From Proteiniphilum acetatigenes DSM 18083 (GTDB taxonomy: Bacteria > Bacteroidota > Bacteroidia > Bacteroidales > Dysgonomonadaceae), in contig NZ_KB905702.1 in assembly GCF_000380985.1 (NCBI RefSeq), forward strand, positions 62,001 to 126,000: a stretch of DNA of 64,000 nt, read 5' to 3'. The notes beneath the pieces were generated by a model. That model saw only the letters and a list, made by a program, of their open reading frames with translations. It ran no database searches and was not told where the DNA came from. This document shows positions 34,566 through 44,243 of the stretch, one piece after another. Both the position numbers and the translations under genes were made by a program. Positions within the stretch are counted from its first letter, which is position 1, and each line of letters begins with the position of its first letter.

Positions 34566-36353
34566 ATGAAGAATATACGCAATTTTTGTATCATTGCACA
34601 CATAGACCACGGCAAGAGTACGCTGGCCGACCGTCTGCTGGAGTTCACCAAGACCGTAGAAGGAAAGGACCTGCAGGCGCAGGTGCTCGACAATATGGAC
34701 CTGGAGAGGGAACGGGGCATCACGATCAAAAGCCACGCGATACAGATGGATTATGAATATGAGGGTGAGAAATATACCTTCAACCTGATCGACACGCCGG
34801 GGCACGTGGATTTCTCATACGAGGTGTCGCGTTCCATTGCCGCCTGCGAAGGCGCACTGCTGGTGGTCGATGCTGCCCAGGGTATCCAGGCACAGACCAT
34901 CTCAAACGTCTATATGGCTATTGAGCATGACCTGGAGATTATTCCCATACTCAATAAGATCGACCTAGACAGCGCCATGCCTGATGAAGTGGAAGACCAG
35001 ATCGTGCAACTGCTGGGTGTTCCCCGTACAGATATCATCCGTGCAAGCGGAAAGACAGGCATCGGCATCGAAGAGATACTCCATGCCATCATTGAGCGGG
35101 TGCCCGCCCCCCAGGGGGATCCGGAGGCTCCGTTGCAGGCACTGATCTTCGACTCGGTGTTCAATCCGTTCCGCGGTATCATCGCTTACTTTAAGATCGT
35201 AAACGGCAGCCTCAGGAAAGGTGACCTGGTGAAATTCATCAATACCGGCAAGGAGTATGATGCTGATGAAGTGGGTATCCTGCGCCTGAATATGGTGCCG
35301 AAAGAAGAGGTAGGCTGTGGCGATGTAGGTTATATCATCTCCGGCATCAAGACCTCGAAAGAGGTGAAGGTGGGGGATACCCTCACCCATGTGAAACGGC
35401 CTGCCTCCAAGGCCATCGAAGGGTTTGAAGAGGTGAAGCCGATGGTTTTTGCCGGCGTATACCCCATTGACAGCGAGGATTTTGAGAACCTTCGTTCATC
35501 CCTCGAAAAGCTGCAACTCAACGATGCGTCGCTCACTTTCCAGCCCGAATCGTCCGTGGCGTTAGGCTTCGGCTTCCGGTGCGGCTTTCTCGGATTGCTC
35601 CATATGGAAATCGTCCAGGAGCGGTTGGAACGGGAATTCAATATGGATGTAATTACCACGGTACCCAACGTTTCCTACAAGGTATACGACAAGAAGGGAA
35701 ATATGAAGGAGGTACATAACCCCGGCGGCCTGCCCGATGTCACGCTTATCGAAAGCATCGAGGAGCCTTTTATCCGTGCTTCGGTCATCACCAACACCGC
35801 CTATATCGGCCCTATCATGACCCTCTGCCTCGGTAAGAGGGGCATCCTGATCAAACAGGAGTATGTTTCGGGGGACAGGGTAGAGATCATTTACGATCTG
35901 CCGCTGGGTGAGATTGTGATCGATTTCTATGACAAGCTGAAAAGTATATCGAAAGGATATGCCTCATTCGATTACCATATTCATGATTACCGCCCGTCGA
36001 AGCTGGTAAAACTGGATATCCTGCTGAACGGCGAACAGGTGGATGCACTCTCCACGCTTACCCATATAGACAATGCACAGAGTTTCGGCCGGCGCATGTG
36101 CGAGAAACTGAAAGAGTTGATCCCGCGCCAGCAGTTCGATATCGCCATTCAGGCGGCCATCGGCGCTAAAATCGTTGCCCGTGAGACGGTGAAGGCCGTC
36201 CGCAAGGATGTGACCGCAAAATGTTACGGTGGTGATATCTCACGTAAACGCAAGCTGCTCGAAAAGCAGAAGGAAGGGAAGAAACGAATGAAACAGGTCG
36301 GCAATGTGGAGGTTCCGCAGAAAGCGTTCCTGGCAGTGCTGAAGCTGGATTAA
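34566..36353 (+). CDS. lepA: elongation factor 4 (LepA)
   Basis: Ribosome-bound GTPase that back-translocates or remodels ribosomes. G1 is AHIDHGKST (about 10-18), the switch region has [15 protein letters not shown]3 is DTPGHVDF and G4 NKIDL. The LepA-specific C-terminal domain ends [20 protein letters not shown], followed by [18 protein letters not shown]. The 595-residue length is standard. It is co-transcribed with asnS. Confidence 0.98.
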   Translation: MKNIRNFCIIAHIDHGKSTLADRLLEFTKTVEGKDLQAQVLDNMDLERERGITIKSHAIQMDYEYEGEKYTFNLIDTPGHVDFSYEVSRSIAACEGALLVVDAAQGIQAQTISNVYMAIEHDLEIIPILNKIDLDSAMPDEVEDQIVQLLGVPRTDIIRASGKTGIGIEEILHAIIERVPAPQGDPEAPLQALIFDSVFNPFRGIIAYFKIVNGSLRKGDLVKFINTGKEYDADEVGILRLNMVPKEEVGCGDVGYIISGIKTSKEVKVGDTLTHVKRPASKAIEGFEEVKPMVFAGVYPIDSEDFENLRSSLEKLQLNDASLTFQPESSVALGFGFRCGFLGLLHMEIVQERLEREFNMDVITTVPNVSYKVYDKKGNMKEVHNPGGLPDVTLIESIEEPFIRASVITNTAYIGPIMTLCLGKRGILIKQEYVSGDRVEIIYDLPLGEIVIDFYDKLKSISKGYASFDYHIHDYRPSKLVKLDILLNGEQVDALSTLTHIDNAQSFGRRMCEKLKELIPRQQFDIAIQAAIGAKIVARETVKAVRKDVTAKCYGGDISRKRKLLEKQKEGKKRMKQVGNVEVPQKAFLAVLKLD

Positions 36354-36355
36354 GT

Positions 36356-36380
36356 ACCTGCATGTTTATTCCATGCAGGT
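36356..36380. terminator. stem-loop between convergent lepA and nrdG
   Basis: ACCTGCATG (36356-36364), a 7-base loop and CATGCAGGT (36372-36380) form a perfect 9-bp stem between the two gene ends. No T run follows on either strand, so termination efficiency is uncertain. Confidence 0.55.
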
Positions 36381-36381
36381 G

Positions 36382-36864
36382 CTATTGTGCTGTACCATGA
36401 GCTGCGGAATGCATCCGGTGAGTAATATCTATCATATTGTCATCCTCGATCCGGTACAGCCGCTGGTTCGTGATCTTCTTATTCAATCCCCCGAGCATTT
36501 CGATATAGGGGCCGGTCTTCACGAAATCAAAATGATCCTTTGAATTCGCCGGCAGCCTGTCGTTTCCCGAATACCATGCCGTTTTGATCTTTCCTCTCCG
36601 GCTTTTCCGGACGAAATCCGCCAACCGGTATAACTCCCCGGTATCGGCATCCCCTCCCATAAAGCATATACAGGTAATTGCCCTTTCATATGACTGCAGC
36701 AGTCCGGCAAGCGCAGATTCATTCAACTCTTTCCCTATATCCTGCTGCAGGTGCGGACTGTGGCATCCCCTACAACGGTACGGGCAATTCGACAGGTTGA
36801 CCGCCAACGTTACTTCATCGGGGATTTCCTGAAAGACAATATCATAATCGACATATTTCAACAT
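36382..36864 (-). CDS. nrdG: anaerobic ribonucleotide reductase activating protein
   Basis: Radical SAM enzyme that makes the glycyl radical on NrdD. The 160-residue protein has the cluster motif C-x3-C-x2-C in NCPYRCRGCHSPHL (residues about 27-40) and a GGDAD segment. It follows nrdD after 81 bases, the normal pairing, and is therefore under the same cobalamin riboswitch. Confidence 0.93.
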   Translation of the reverse strand: MLKYVDYDIVFQEIPDEVTLAVNLSNCPYRCRGCHSPHLQQDIGKELNESALAGLLQSYERAITCICFMGGDADTGELYRLADFVRKSRRGKIKTAWYSGNDRLPANSKDHFDFVKTGPYIEMLGGLNKKITNQRLYRIEDDNMIDITHRMHSAAHGTAQ

Positions 36865-36945
36865 ACAAACAGCTTATTTCCAGCGAACCTTATCCTGATC
36901 CATTTCTTTTAATATATCGCATTTATTTTAATACATCACGTTTAT

Positions 36946-39063
36946 TTAATATACCACCGTCTCTTTCTCCGATTCCAACTTCCCGTAAAACCTTTTGGAT
37001 GCTTCTGCCTGACGCGGGACGGAGAAATTACTTACCCGTTTCATATAACCGATGATACGTGTAAGATAATCCAGATTCCTGGAAGCGCATACGGGGCACT
37101 GCTTCAGATAGCGTTTATCGATCTTTCCGCAATCATTGCATACCGTATTCGGAATATTAAAGGTGAAGTAATTGCACCCTTCTGCGGCTGCTACCCGCAG
37201 CAGCTGGCGGTATTGCGCTTTTGAGAGATGTTCTTCCAGGTTCATATGGAGCGCAGATCCGCCTGTCAGGTGCTCGATATAATCGCGTCCATGCAGGCGG
37301 AACTTATCGATGACATTGAGTGACGGGTCTTCCACCCGGTAGAAATAGCTGTTATAGCAATCACGGGGTACTGAATATCCATCCTCCCTGTCCCATTTGG
37401 CATGCTTTACACCCACATTTTCGGCAGGGATCATTTCGCAGTTGAACATCAGTTCTTTCGACCGGTATTTTTTATTGTACCTTTCGATGATCCCCAATAT
37501 TTCCTGTACAAATGCCACGTAACGGGGATTATGGTTGATCTCGATGCCCAGTGATTCGGCAGCTTCTACCAACCCGTTCACGCCGATGGTCAGGTACTGT
37601 CGGCTGATATTGATAAATCCCGCATCGAAGAGGGGAAGCATCCCTTTCTGCTGAAACATTTTCAGGTTTTCATTATAAGCGGTTTGTACCTTGTGTGTTA
37701 AATCGACCACCTCTTCCAGAAATGCCGTGTAGGGTTGACCTGTACGTTTCGCGAACTGGATGCAGCGGTTCAGGTTGATGGTAAGCACGCTTTTAGAACC
37801 GGTAGAGACTCCCCCGGCTCCCAATGTGTAGCTGAACCCGTTGTCCTGAATTTCATTGCGCAGGCGGCAGCAACTCGACAGTGAGTCGGCATTGTCGCTC
37901 ATGTAGGTGAAGAACGAGTGCCCTTCGGCATACATTTCAGCCGTAAAATCGGCATATTCGGTATCCATCACATCATCCTCTTTCGAGAGCAACGCCATGG
38001 TTTCTACCGGAAAGGTGAGTACGGTCTTGGTCCGCTCTTTGTTGAACCACCGCATAAAGCGTTTCTGCAGCCAACTGAGTGAATCCCATACCGGACGGGA
38101 GCCGTCGGGAAACTGAAATTCGCCGAACAGGTTTTCGAAGTAGTATTTGTCGTAGTAGGAGATGTTCCAGAAGACAGCCTGGAAATTACGCGCTCCAGTG
38201 GGCTGGTTGATGGAGTAGACGATTTGCTCGAAACAGTCGGTAATCACCTTGTCGAGGGTACGTTGGCGCTTAGAGAGATCCACTACATTCCCGTTGCGGG
38301 TAAAATAGTCGTCGCCATACTCTTTGCGGATAAAGTAGTCCAGATACATCAGAAACTCGGGTGTGGCGCAGGCGCCGCTCAACATGCTTGATACCATGAA
38401 TACCATATTGATGAAGCCGCCACAAAACGATTTCAGGTTGGTCGGCGGTGTAGAGTTCCCGCCGATGGCAAGGGTACCGTTCAGTAGCCAGGGATACATG
38501 GTGATGCTGGCGCAGTAGTTGGCCAGGCTGGTTTCATCGTTTTTATAGATGAAATGCTCGTTCAGCATGCCGATATATTTATCCGCCAGTTCCTTCCCGT
38601 ACATCTCCTTCAGCCGGTCGGTGATCATCTTCCGATTCAGGTCGATAAAGCTCTTTTTGGGTAGTTCGCCGATAAGCGTGGCGATGTTTTTCTTCTCCAC
38701 ATTGGCATTGGAGTCGAATTTACTTCCCGTGGCAGCATTTTGCGCATCGCAATAATTCATCAGGAAGTTCAGGTTGTCCCGGATCTCACGCGTTTCGGTA
38801 TGCTTTTGGCGGTAAAGCATATAGGATTTCGCGACGGCAAAATATTTTTCTGCCATCAGCGCCGTTTCCACCTGGTTCTGGATCTCTTCCACGGTCATCC
38901 CGTCGGAGATGTGAAGGCGCGAGAGGATAGCGATGAAATCATCTTCGGTGGCGAATGCGCCTACCGAGAGAAATGCTTTTGCAACGGCATTTTCTATCTT
39001 TTTAATAGAGAAGGGGACATGTTTACCGTCCCGTTTCAGGATCTGAATTGTTTGGTTTCCCAT
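36946..39063 (-). CDS. nrdD: anaerobic (class III) ribonucleoside-triphosphate reductase
   Basis: Reduces NTPs to dNTPs without oxygen, using a glycyl radical and no B12. The 705-residue protein begins with an ATP-cone (about 4-95, IQILKRDGKHVPFSIKKIEN). The catalytic barrel contains NQPTGARNFQAVFWNISYYD and GAGGVSTGSKSVLTINLNR. Near the C-terminus CNDCGKIDKRYLKQCPVC is the four-Cys zinc site, and RIIGYMKRV holds the radical glycine. A cobalamin riboswitch lies 178 bases upstream, so expression should fall when B12 is present. nrdG follows. Confidence 0.96.
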   Translation of the reverse strand: MGNQTIQILKRDGKHVPFSIKKIENAVAKAFLSVGAFATEDDFIAILSRLHISDGMTVEEIQNQVETALMAEKYFAVAKSYMLYRQKHTETREIRDNLNFLMNYCDAQNAATGSKFDSNANVEKKNIATLIGELPKKSFIDLNRKMITDRLKEMYGKELADKYIGMLNEHFIYKNDETSLANYCASITMYPWLLNGTLAIGGNSTPPTNLKSFCGGFINMVFMVSSMLSGACATPEFLMYLDYFIRKEYGDDYFTRNGNVVDLSKRQRTLDKVITDCFEQIVYSINQPTGARNFQAVFWNISYYDKYYFENLFGEFQFPDGSRPVWDSLSWLQKRFMRWFNKERTKTVLTFPVETMALLSKEDDVMDTEYADFTAEMYAEGHSFFTYMSDNADSLSSCCRLRNEIQDNGFSYTLGAGGVSTGSKSVLTINLNRCIQFAKRTGQPYTAFLEEVVDLTHKVQTAYNENLKMFQQKGMLPLFDAGFINISRQYLTIGVNGLVEAAESLGIEINHNPRYVAFVQEILGIIERYNKKYRSKELMFNCEMIPAENVGVKHAKWDREDGYSVPRDCYNSYFYRVEDPSLNVIDKFRLHGRDYIEHLTGGSALHMNLEEHLSKAQYRQLLRVAAAEGCNYFTFNIPNTVCNDCGKIDKRYLKQCPVCASRNLDYLTRIIGYMKRVSNFSVPRQAEASKRFYGKLESEKETVVY

Positions 39064-39170
39064 ACGAATTTATTTTTTAGTGTGTGAACAGAGATGTCAA
39101 TACCATTACACTTTTCGATACGGGAAAACATTTGCCATTGCGGCGGTAAGCTTATACAGATAGAGCAGTT

Positions 39171-39194
39171 AAAAAAGGTGTATAAACCTCTGTT
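39171..39194 (-). terminator. possible expression platform of the nrdD riboswitch
   Basis: On the minus strand AGGT-TTATAC-ACCT followed by six T forms a short terminator-like hairpin between riboswitch and gene. The stem is weak, so this is tentative. Confidence 0.35.
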
Positions 39195-39240
39195 TTCGAC
39201 TCTCTTTTTACCCGAAAGAGATCAAAAAGTGTACACATCT

Positions 39241-39449
39241 GGCAGGTCTTCTGACTTACTCCTCCTTTTGCGCTTCCTTCCCGGCCTTTCATCAACCCTC
39301 TCACAGGAAAGAGTTCAAGCCAGTGGATGTGAGTATTGCGCAAAGGTTTTATGCAGAGCTTACAGCAGCGGGAACTGTTGCCGACTTTCACGGCATTCCC
39401 TTTTCATTTTATTCGCAGCGGTTTTTCAGGTTGTGCGAATAAAAACCAA
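39241..39449 (-). promoter_or_regulatory. cobalamin riboswitch 1 (upstream of nrdD-nrdG)
   Basis: On the minus strand, a TTTTATTCGC/GCGAATAAAA hairpin precedes AAAAGGGAAT, then CAACAGTTCCCGCTGCTGTA, a CCACTGG box, and GAGTAAGTCAGAAGACCTGC at the 3' end. These are the conserved core blocks of the AdoCbl riboswitch in the right order. B12 binding normally shuts off the downstream gene. Confidence 0.93.
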
Positions 39450-39457
39450 ATACAAAA

Positions 39458-39491
39458 CAAAGATAAGTTATCTTCAATAATAAAGTGCAAA
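39458..39491 (-). promoter_or_regulatory. promoter of the nrdD riboswitch transcript
   Basis: Minus strand TTTG (39491-39488), 22 bases, TATCTTTG (39465-39458), directly before the riboswitch. Confidence 0.65.
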
Positions 39492-40079
39492 GTTTTCCAA
39501 AAAAGTTATCAACAATATTTTTATTACCAATTATTTATTTGTTTATTAATATATTATATTTTTGATCCGGCAATTTATATAGGAAAAACAGAAGATTAAG
39601 TTTTCTTTTTTATTATTTTCATTAGATATTTTACATCTAACGAATTGAGTGGCGACGACTCCATTATTGTTTTTATCCTAAACTTTTTCTTTTACAATAA
39701 GGGAATTATGTTTTCTCGGGAAACAGGAAAAAACGGAAGAACAAAAACGGAAGTACCTTACCAAAGCAAAAAGAAAGGCAAACCAATCTGTCTGGAATGC
39801 CTTTCCTGTCAAAATAATAAATAAAAAAGTAGAGAAGTGTGTGTTCCCGAACTTTATTCCTTATGAGCCTGTCATCGCAGGTGGGCGACGGACATCTTTG
39901 CGTAAAGAGGGGAACAGGGAAACTGAGGCTTCAAACAACCCAAAAAGCGCTGTTGAATACACCAGATCGCCCAATATAGTGTTTTTGAAGAAGGGTATTC
40001 CCGCTGCGTAGCAAGCGACTAAATGGCGTCTGCTGTAATATGCCGCACGAATAACGCCATGCCGCCTATGGGTGCGAAG
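39492..40079. other. 588-base intergenic region
   Basis: Between the nrdD promoter and the end of the B12 uptake operon. It holds the terminator at 39767-39806. The part up to 39720 is very AT-rich and shows no frame; the part from 39810 to 40079 has no gene, repeat or tRNA that I can see. Confidence 0.4.
39767..39806 (-). terminator. Rho-independent terminator of the B12 uptake operon
   Basis: On the minus strand GAAAGGCA (39805-39798), a 17-base loop and TGCCTTTC (39780-39773) are followed by TTTTTG. It lies about 270 bases after the last gene of the operon. Confidence 0.65.
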
Positions 40080-42089
40080 TTATATCTGTTTCCATTTTCC
40101 TGCTTTGAGATCATCGATTGTCGGATTGTAAGCATTATTTCTGACCGTCCATGTGGATTCCCCTTCCAACACTTTTCCGAGAGCGTTTTTGAGCCCTTCA
40201 AAGGATGTCAGAGCTTTTTGTGCTTGTATTGTCACATTGCCTCCGATATAGGTAAGTGCTGAAAATGTATCCAGATCTTTGATATAATTATTTTCCGGAT
40301 TGGAGAAAGCAGTAAGCTGGAAATAATCACCCACATAAGCCAATTGAGGGAACGATATGTTGGCCACGATCGAGCTGTTACCACTTGTCTGTATTACAAA
40401 ATAAGTTTCGGAGCGGGTCAACGAAGGAAATGACAAATCGACAGGAGTTGGTTGACCCTGGGAATAGTATGAAAAAGACCCGACTTTTTCTAATAACGGA
40501 AATTTAAATTCTATTCCGAACTGGTTATTGAACATAAATCTTGCACCTACCTCTTTTAATGCAGGCATTTTATAACTCATGCAATTGGAACCATACTCGA
40601 AGATCAGATCGTTTTGTACGCTTTCTATTTCATTCAATTCAACAGTTGTAATGTTATTGCATCCCGATATATGTAAACCTTTCAGGTGTTTTATACCCGA
40701 AAGATCAGGGAGTTTTTTGATTGTCAGATACCAGAGAGCAATCTCCGTTTCACAGGTTTCACCCGCTATGAGCTTTACAGGATTCGATGTTCCCTGAAAA
40801 ATCAGTTTTCCTGCTTTCAATTTAGTTAAATCCAATTCCGATACGTTCGGCAGGTTATTCAGGGTGAGTTCCCCGACATCTGCCAACGCAGGTAAAATAT
40901 CGCTTAAGCTTGTCGCTTCGTTATTGGATATCTGTAACTTACCACCCACCATAGCCAGCGACTTTATCCAGTCAGCAGCGGTGATTTTCGGAAAACCGGG
41001 CATAGTGAAATCACCTCCTATGGCAATTAAAGAGGAAAAATCGATGGTAGTGATATTGTCGTTCGTCACTGAAAGATTCAGCCTGGTTTCAATCTTTTCA
41101 AGAGAAGGGAATTCAATCTTTACCAGTTTACTAAGCGATGCTATATTCAATTCACGTACACCTGACAGTTTCGGGAAAACAGTTTCGGTTACTTCTTTCC
41201 AGTTAGTGATATCCAGTTTTCCGCCGATTTTCTCCAATGCCGGAAAGTCAATTACTTTTAGCTTATTGGTATTCCAACCGGCTTGGAATGTCACATTATT
41301 CACCACACTTTTCAGTTTGGGGAACTCCATTACCAAAAGCGAATCCAGGTTTATAAATGATATTTCATCATCCACCTTAAGCAATTCGGGGAACTGTATT
41401 GTTTCCACTCTACTCTGTTTGATAATTAATCCCAGCATGACGGCCTGTAGTCTGGGGAACGTCACGGTTTTCAGCTTCTTGTTCTGGTCTATTTGCAGCG
41501 ATCCGATCAACTCCAGATTTTCCAGTCCGGTGAGGTCGTCGCCGGCATAAGTAGGATTAATTGTAAGGTCGTATTTCACTTTTTTAAGTTTCTCCAGTCC
41601 CTCCAGCGAGTAGATGGAATCCTGTCCTGTAACGGCACCAATGGTAAGGCTTCCGTTCAATTCACTGAGCCCGAGTGCTGCAAAAGCATCGACATCGGCT
41701 TGTGTAAGCAATACCACATCGCCATCTTTCGAAACCGCATTGTGTTCGACTCGATAGACATAGGTCTGTGTATTGCCGTTGTAGGATGTAACGGTAAATG
41801 TCTGTTCATTGTCCCAATCGGTAATGGATGACGGATCGGGAGAGATGGTCGCCAGTTCGCTGATGGTGACGGTGGCTGTTGCTCCTTCGAGCGATAAATT
41901 CGCGGGAACGGTTACCACCAGATTTCCTTCTGAGATGGCCGCATAGAAAGTCTGCTCACCCTGTTTTAATTGGAACGATACTATATTATTATCATTACCC
42001 GAGAACGCGCTATTGTCATCGTCACATGCAATCATAAAGAGACCGGCAAACAGCGATATGATGATTGTTTTTATATTGATATTGTTCAT
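40080..42089 (-). CDS. leucine-rich surface lipoprotein B (B12 operon)
   Basis: A 669-residue lipoprotein with lipobox FMIAC (Cys22) followed by DDDN, an acidic run that favours surface display in Bacteroidota. Residues about 30-115 form an Ig-like domain (IVSFQLKQGEQTFYAAI ... FTVTSYNGNTQTYVYRV), similar to DUF5018-type N-terminal domains. The rest is a long array of about 22-residue units with the pattern 'L--I-FP-L--I-G-L-I', as in Receptor-L or LRR solenoids. The C-terminus (NNAYNPTIDDLKAGKW) matches that of the upstream paralogue. Function is unknown. It is the last gene of the riboswitch-controlled operon, 14 bases after its paralogue, which suggests a part in capture of B12 or its carriers. 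Confidence 0.8.
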   Translation of the reverse strand: MNNINIKTIIISLFAGLFMIACDDDNSAFSGNDNNIVSFQLKQGEQTFYAAISEGNLVVTVPANLSLEGATATVTISELATISPDPSSITDWDNEQTFTVTSYNGNTQTYVYRVEHNAVSKDGDVVLLTQADVDAFAALGLSELNGSLTIGAVTGQDSIYSLEGLEKLKKVKYDLTINPTYAGDDLTGLENLELIGSLQIDQNKKLKTVTFPRLQAVMLGLIIKQSRVETIQFPELLKVDDEISFINLDSLLVMEFPKLKSVVNNVTFQAGWNTNKLKVIDFPALEKIGGKLDITNWKEVTETVFPKLSGVRELNIASLSKLVKIEFPSLEKIETRLNLSVTNDNITTIDFSSLIAIGGDFTMPGFPKITAADWIKSLAMVGGKLQISNNEATSLSDILPALADVGELTLNNLPNVSELDLTKLKAGKLIFQGTSNPVKLIAGETCETEIALWYLTIKKLPDLSGIKHLKGLHISGCNNITTVELNEIESVQNDLIFEYGSNCMSYKMPALKEVGARFMFNNQFGIEFKFPLLEKVGSFSYYSQGQPTPVDLSFPSLTRSETYFVIQTSGNSSIVANISFPQLAYVGDYFQLTAFSNPENNYIKDLDTFSALTYIGGNVTIQAQKALTSFEGLKNALGKVLEGESTWTVRNNAYNPTIDDLKAGKWKQI

Positions 42090-42103
42090 ACGATTATTCT
42101 ATT

Positions 42104-44224
42104 TTACGGTTTCACCCATTTGTTATCCAACAGATCCTGATAGGCAGGATTATAGCCATTGTTTTCAACACTCCAGGCGCTTGCCGGAAACGATGATATG
42201 GCTTTACTGAATCCTTCATACGAGATTAATCCCTGATGCCTCACAATTTCGACACCTTTTACCGATTCGAGCGCTGAAAATCCATCAAGATCCGTAAACC
42301 GTTCATTTATATAGTTATCACCTCCATCCAGATAAGGTTTAAGTGTTATTTTTCCGCCTATGGTTTTTAACATGGGGAAAGATAAACTCTTCATGTCGCG
42401 ACCGTAAGGGTCCCACTGAGACGTTGACGCATACCCCGTTCCTATTATAAAATTACCTGCAACATAGGTTAAGGCAGGGAGTTCCAGCGCAATTATATCT
42501 CTTGAGGCGGTGGTAATCCTGAAGTCGCCGCCCACCGATTTCAGTTTTGGAATAATGAACACCGAATCCTCTACCGATACAGAAGAAAGGTGATTGATAA
42601 CGAAGTTACCGCCTACTTCTTCCAGATCGGGCAGGCTGAGCCCAATCAGATTGTTATTAGGAATATGAAATCCTTTGTTTATTTTTCGTATACCTTTCAT
42701 CTCCAGATTTCTGAGATTGGATATATAGTTGCCGTATGATATGGAGTCTATTTCATGGAAACCCTCAAAAACAGGAGATACCCAGTCATACGTTCTACCG
42801 TTTTGGGTATCGAAACTTACTATTCCATGAAACACGTCGTCACCGATAATTTTGATACCGTTTACCGCATCCCGTTCAATCGACAGTTCTCCAAGGTTCA
42901 TCCCTTTTATATTGATTTCAGCGAAATTGCGATCCACATTCTGGTTGTAGATGGTTAACTTTTCAATTCGCCTGATTGAGGAAGGAATTGAAAGGGTCCT
43001 CATTTCAGACATTTCCATAAGCCGGAGTTCGCCTTCTATCTTTTCCAGTTTGTCAAATCCTGTTGAAATACCGGAAAGCGTAGTGTTCTGGATGCTAAGA
43101 TTTGTAATAGCTGTAAGTTTGGGAAAATGAAGCAGCCCCAATTCGGCTCCTTTGACCTCGACCGTATTTGCCTGACGCATTTCGGGGAAGCTCAATTCCG
43201 ACAATTTTGAAACATCAGGAAGAGTAATAGTACCTGTCGATACTTCCAGTTTAGGAGCGTCGATAAAGGCAAGCACAGTAAGCCAGTTTAATTTCATATC
43301 GCCTACTTCTTTCAATTCGGGGAGTAATATCTTTGTCAGCGACGGAAGGAAATAAACCACTATGCTTTCGGCTTTCTCCAACGATGGAAATGCTACTGAA
43401 GTAATCATCGCATCCCTGTCTTCCAAATGAATACTTTGCACCTGTTTCAGGTTGGGAAAACTGATACCGCCCAACGGGCATTGCAGTGTGATGGCCTTTG
43501 TTACATTCTCCAGCCGGCTAAATATTACCTCTCCAAGCTTCGAATTTTTAAAGAATACCGATCCGGCCGACTGTAATTTAGGGAAGCTCACTTTTTCGAT
43601 ATTGGCTGCGGTTGAATATATGTCGCCGCCAACTTTTTCCAGAGCGTCGAATCCGGCTAATTCGGCCGCGGCAAAATTGGGATGGATCGTCAATGAGTAA
43701 GTGATTTCTTTGAGTTTTGCCAGTGGCGCCAGGTCCCTGATAGAGTCGGTGCCGGTGGCACTGCCGATAATCAGGCTTCCTCCGATGGCAGTAATATCGC
43801 TTGCTCCGAAAGCATCCACATCGGCTTGTGTAGCCAGTATTACCGTTTCGTTCGCATCGATATGGCTCCGGATGACGCTGTATTTATAGCTTAGCTGCGT
43901 TGTACCGTCAAAAGCGGTTACGGCAAACAGTATTTCCTCGTCCCATTGGGTAATGTCCGCGGGATCGGGGTATATCGAAGCATTTTCACTCAATTTCACC
44001 GTCGCCGTGGCGCCTTTCAGCGATATACCTTCCGGTACCTTTACGGTGATGAGCCGCTCAGTAATTTCGGCATTAAAAACCGTCTCGCCTTGTCGTAAAC
44101 TGAAAGACGTGATATAGCTGTCGGTACCTGTAAACGGATCATGTTCGTTAGTACAAGCCAACAAAACCAACAGGCTCACCATCAGCATGAAAAAGATATT
44201 TTTATAACTATATATTACATTCAT
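42104..44224 (-). CDS. leucine-rich surface lipoprotein A (B12 operon)
   Basis: A 706-residue paralogue of the next gene. The lipobox is VLLAC (Cys24), then TNEHD. The same Ig-like N-terminal domain (about 35-125, SFSLRQGETVFNAEI, then FAVTAFDGTTQLSYKYSV) leads to a solenoid of short repeats of 'FP-L' type (FPKLQSAGSVFFKNSKLGEV, FPSLEKAESIVVYFLPSLTK). It ends ENNGYNPAYQDLLDNKW. The tandem pair points to gene duplication with divergence of the repeat faces, as expected of binding proteins. No B12-binding residue can be assigned. Confidence 0.8.
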   Translation of the reverse strand: MNVIYSYKNIFFMLMVSLLVLLACTNEHDPFTGTDSYITSFSLRQGETVFNAEITERLITVKVPEGISLKGATATVKLSENASIYPDPADITQWDEEILFAVTAFDGTTQLSYKYSVIRSHIDANETVILATQADVDAFGASDITAIGGSLIIGSATGTDSIRDLAPLAKLKEITYSLTIHPNFAAAELAGFDALEKVGGDIYSTAANIEKVSFPKLQSAGSVFFKNSKLGEVIFSRLENVTKAITLQCPLGGISFPNLKQVQSIHLEDRDAMITSVAFPSLEKAESIVVYFLPSLTKILLPELKEVGDMKLNWLTVLAFIDAPKLEVSTGTITLPDVSKLSELSFPEMRQANTVEVKGAELGLLHFPKLTAITNLSIQNTTLSGISTGFDKLEKIEGELRLMEMSEMRTLSIPSSIRRIEKLTIYNQNVDRNFAEINIKGMNLGELSIERDAVNGIKIIGDDVFHGIVSFDTQNGRTYDWVSPVFEGFHEIDSISYGNYISNLRNLEMKGIRKINKGFHIPNNNLIGLSLPDLEEVGGNFVINHLSSVSVEDSVFIIPKLKSVGGDFRITTASRDIIALELPALTYVAGNFIIGTGYASTSQWDPYGRDMKSLSFPMLKTIGGKITLKPYLDGGDNYINERFTDLDGFSALESVKGVEIVRHQGLISYEGFSKAISSFPASAWSVENNGYNPAYQDLLDNKWVKP

Positions 44225-44243
44225 TACTTTATGCGTTTGATTG

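Noticed and set aside
40864-41550. A 228-codon Ser/Phe-rich frame antisense to lipoprotein B
   Set aside because: Repeats mirror the leucine-rich units of the real gene; no independent signal peptide or domain.
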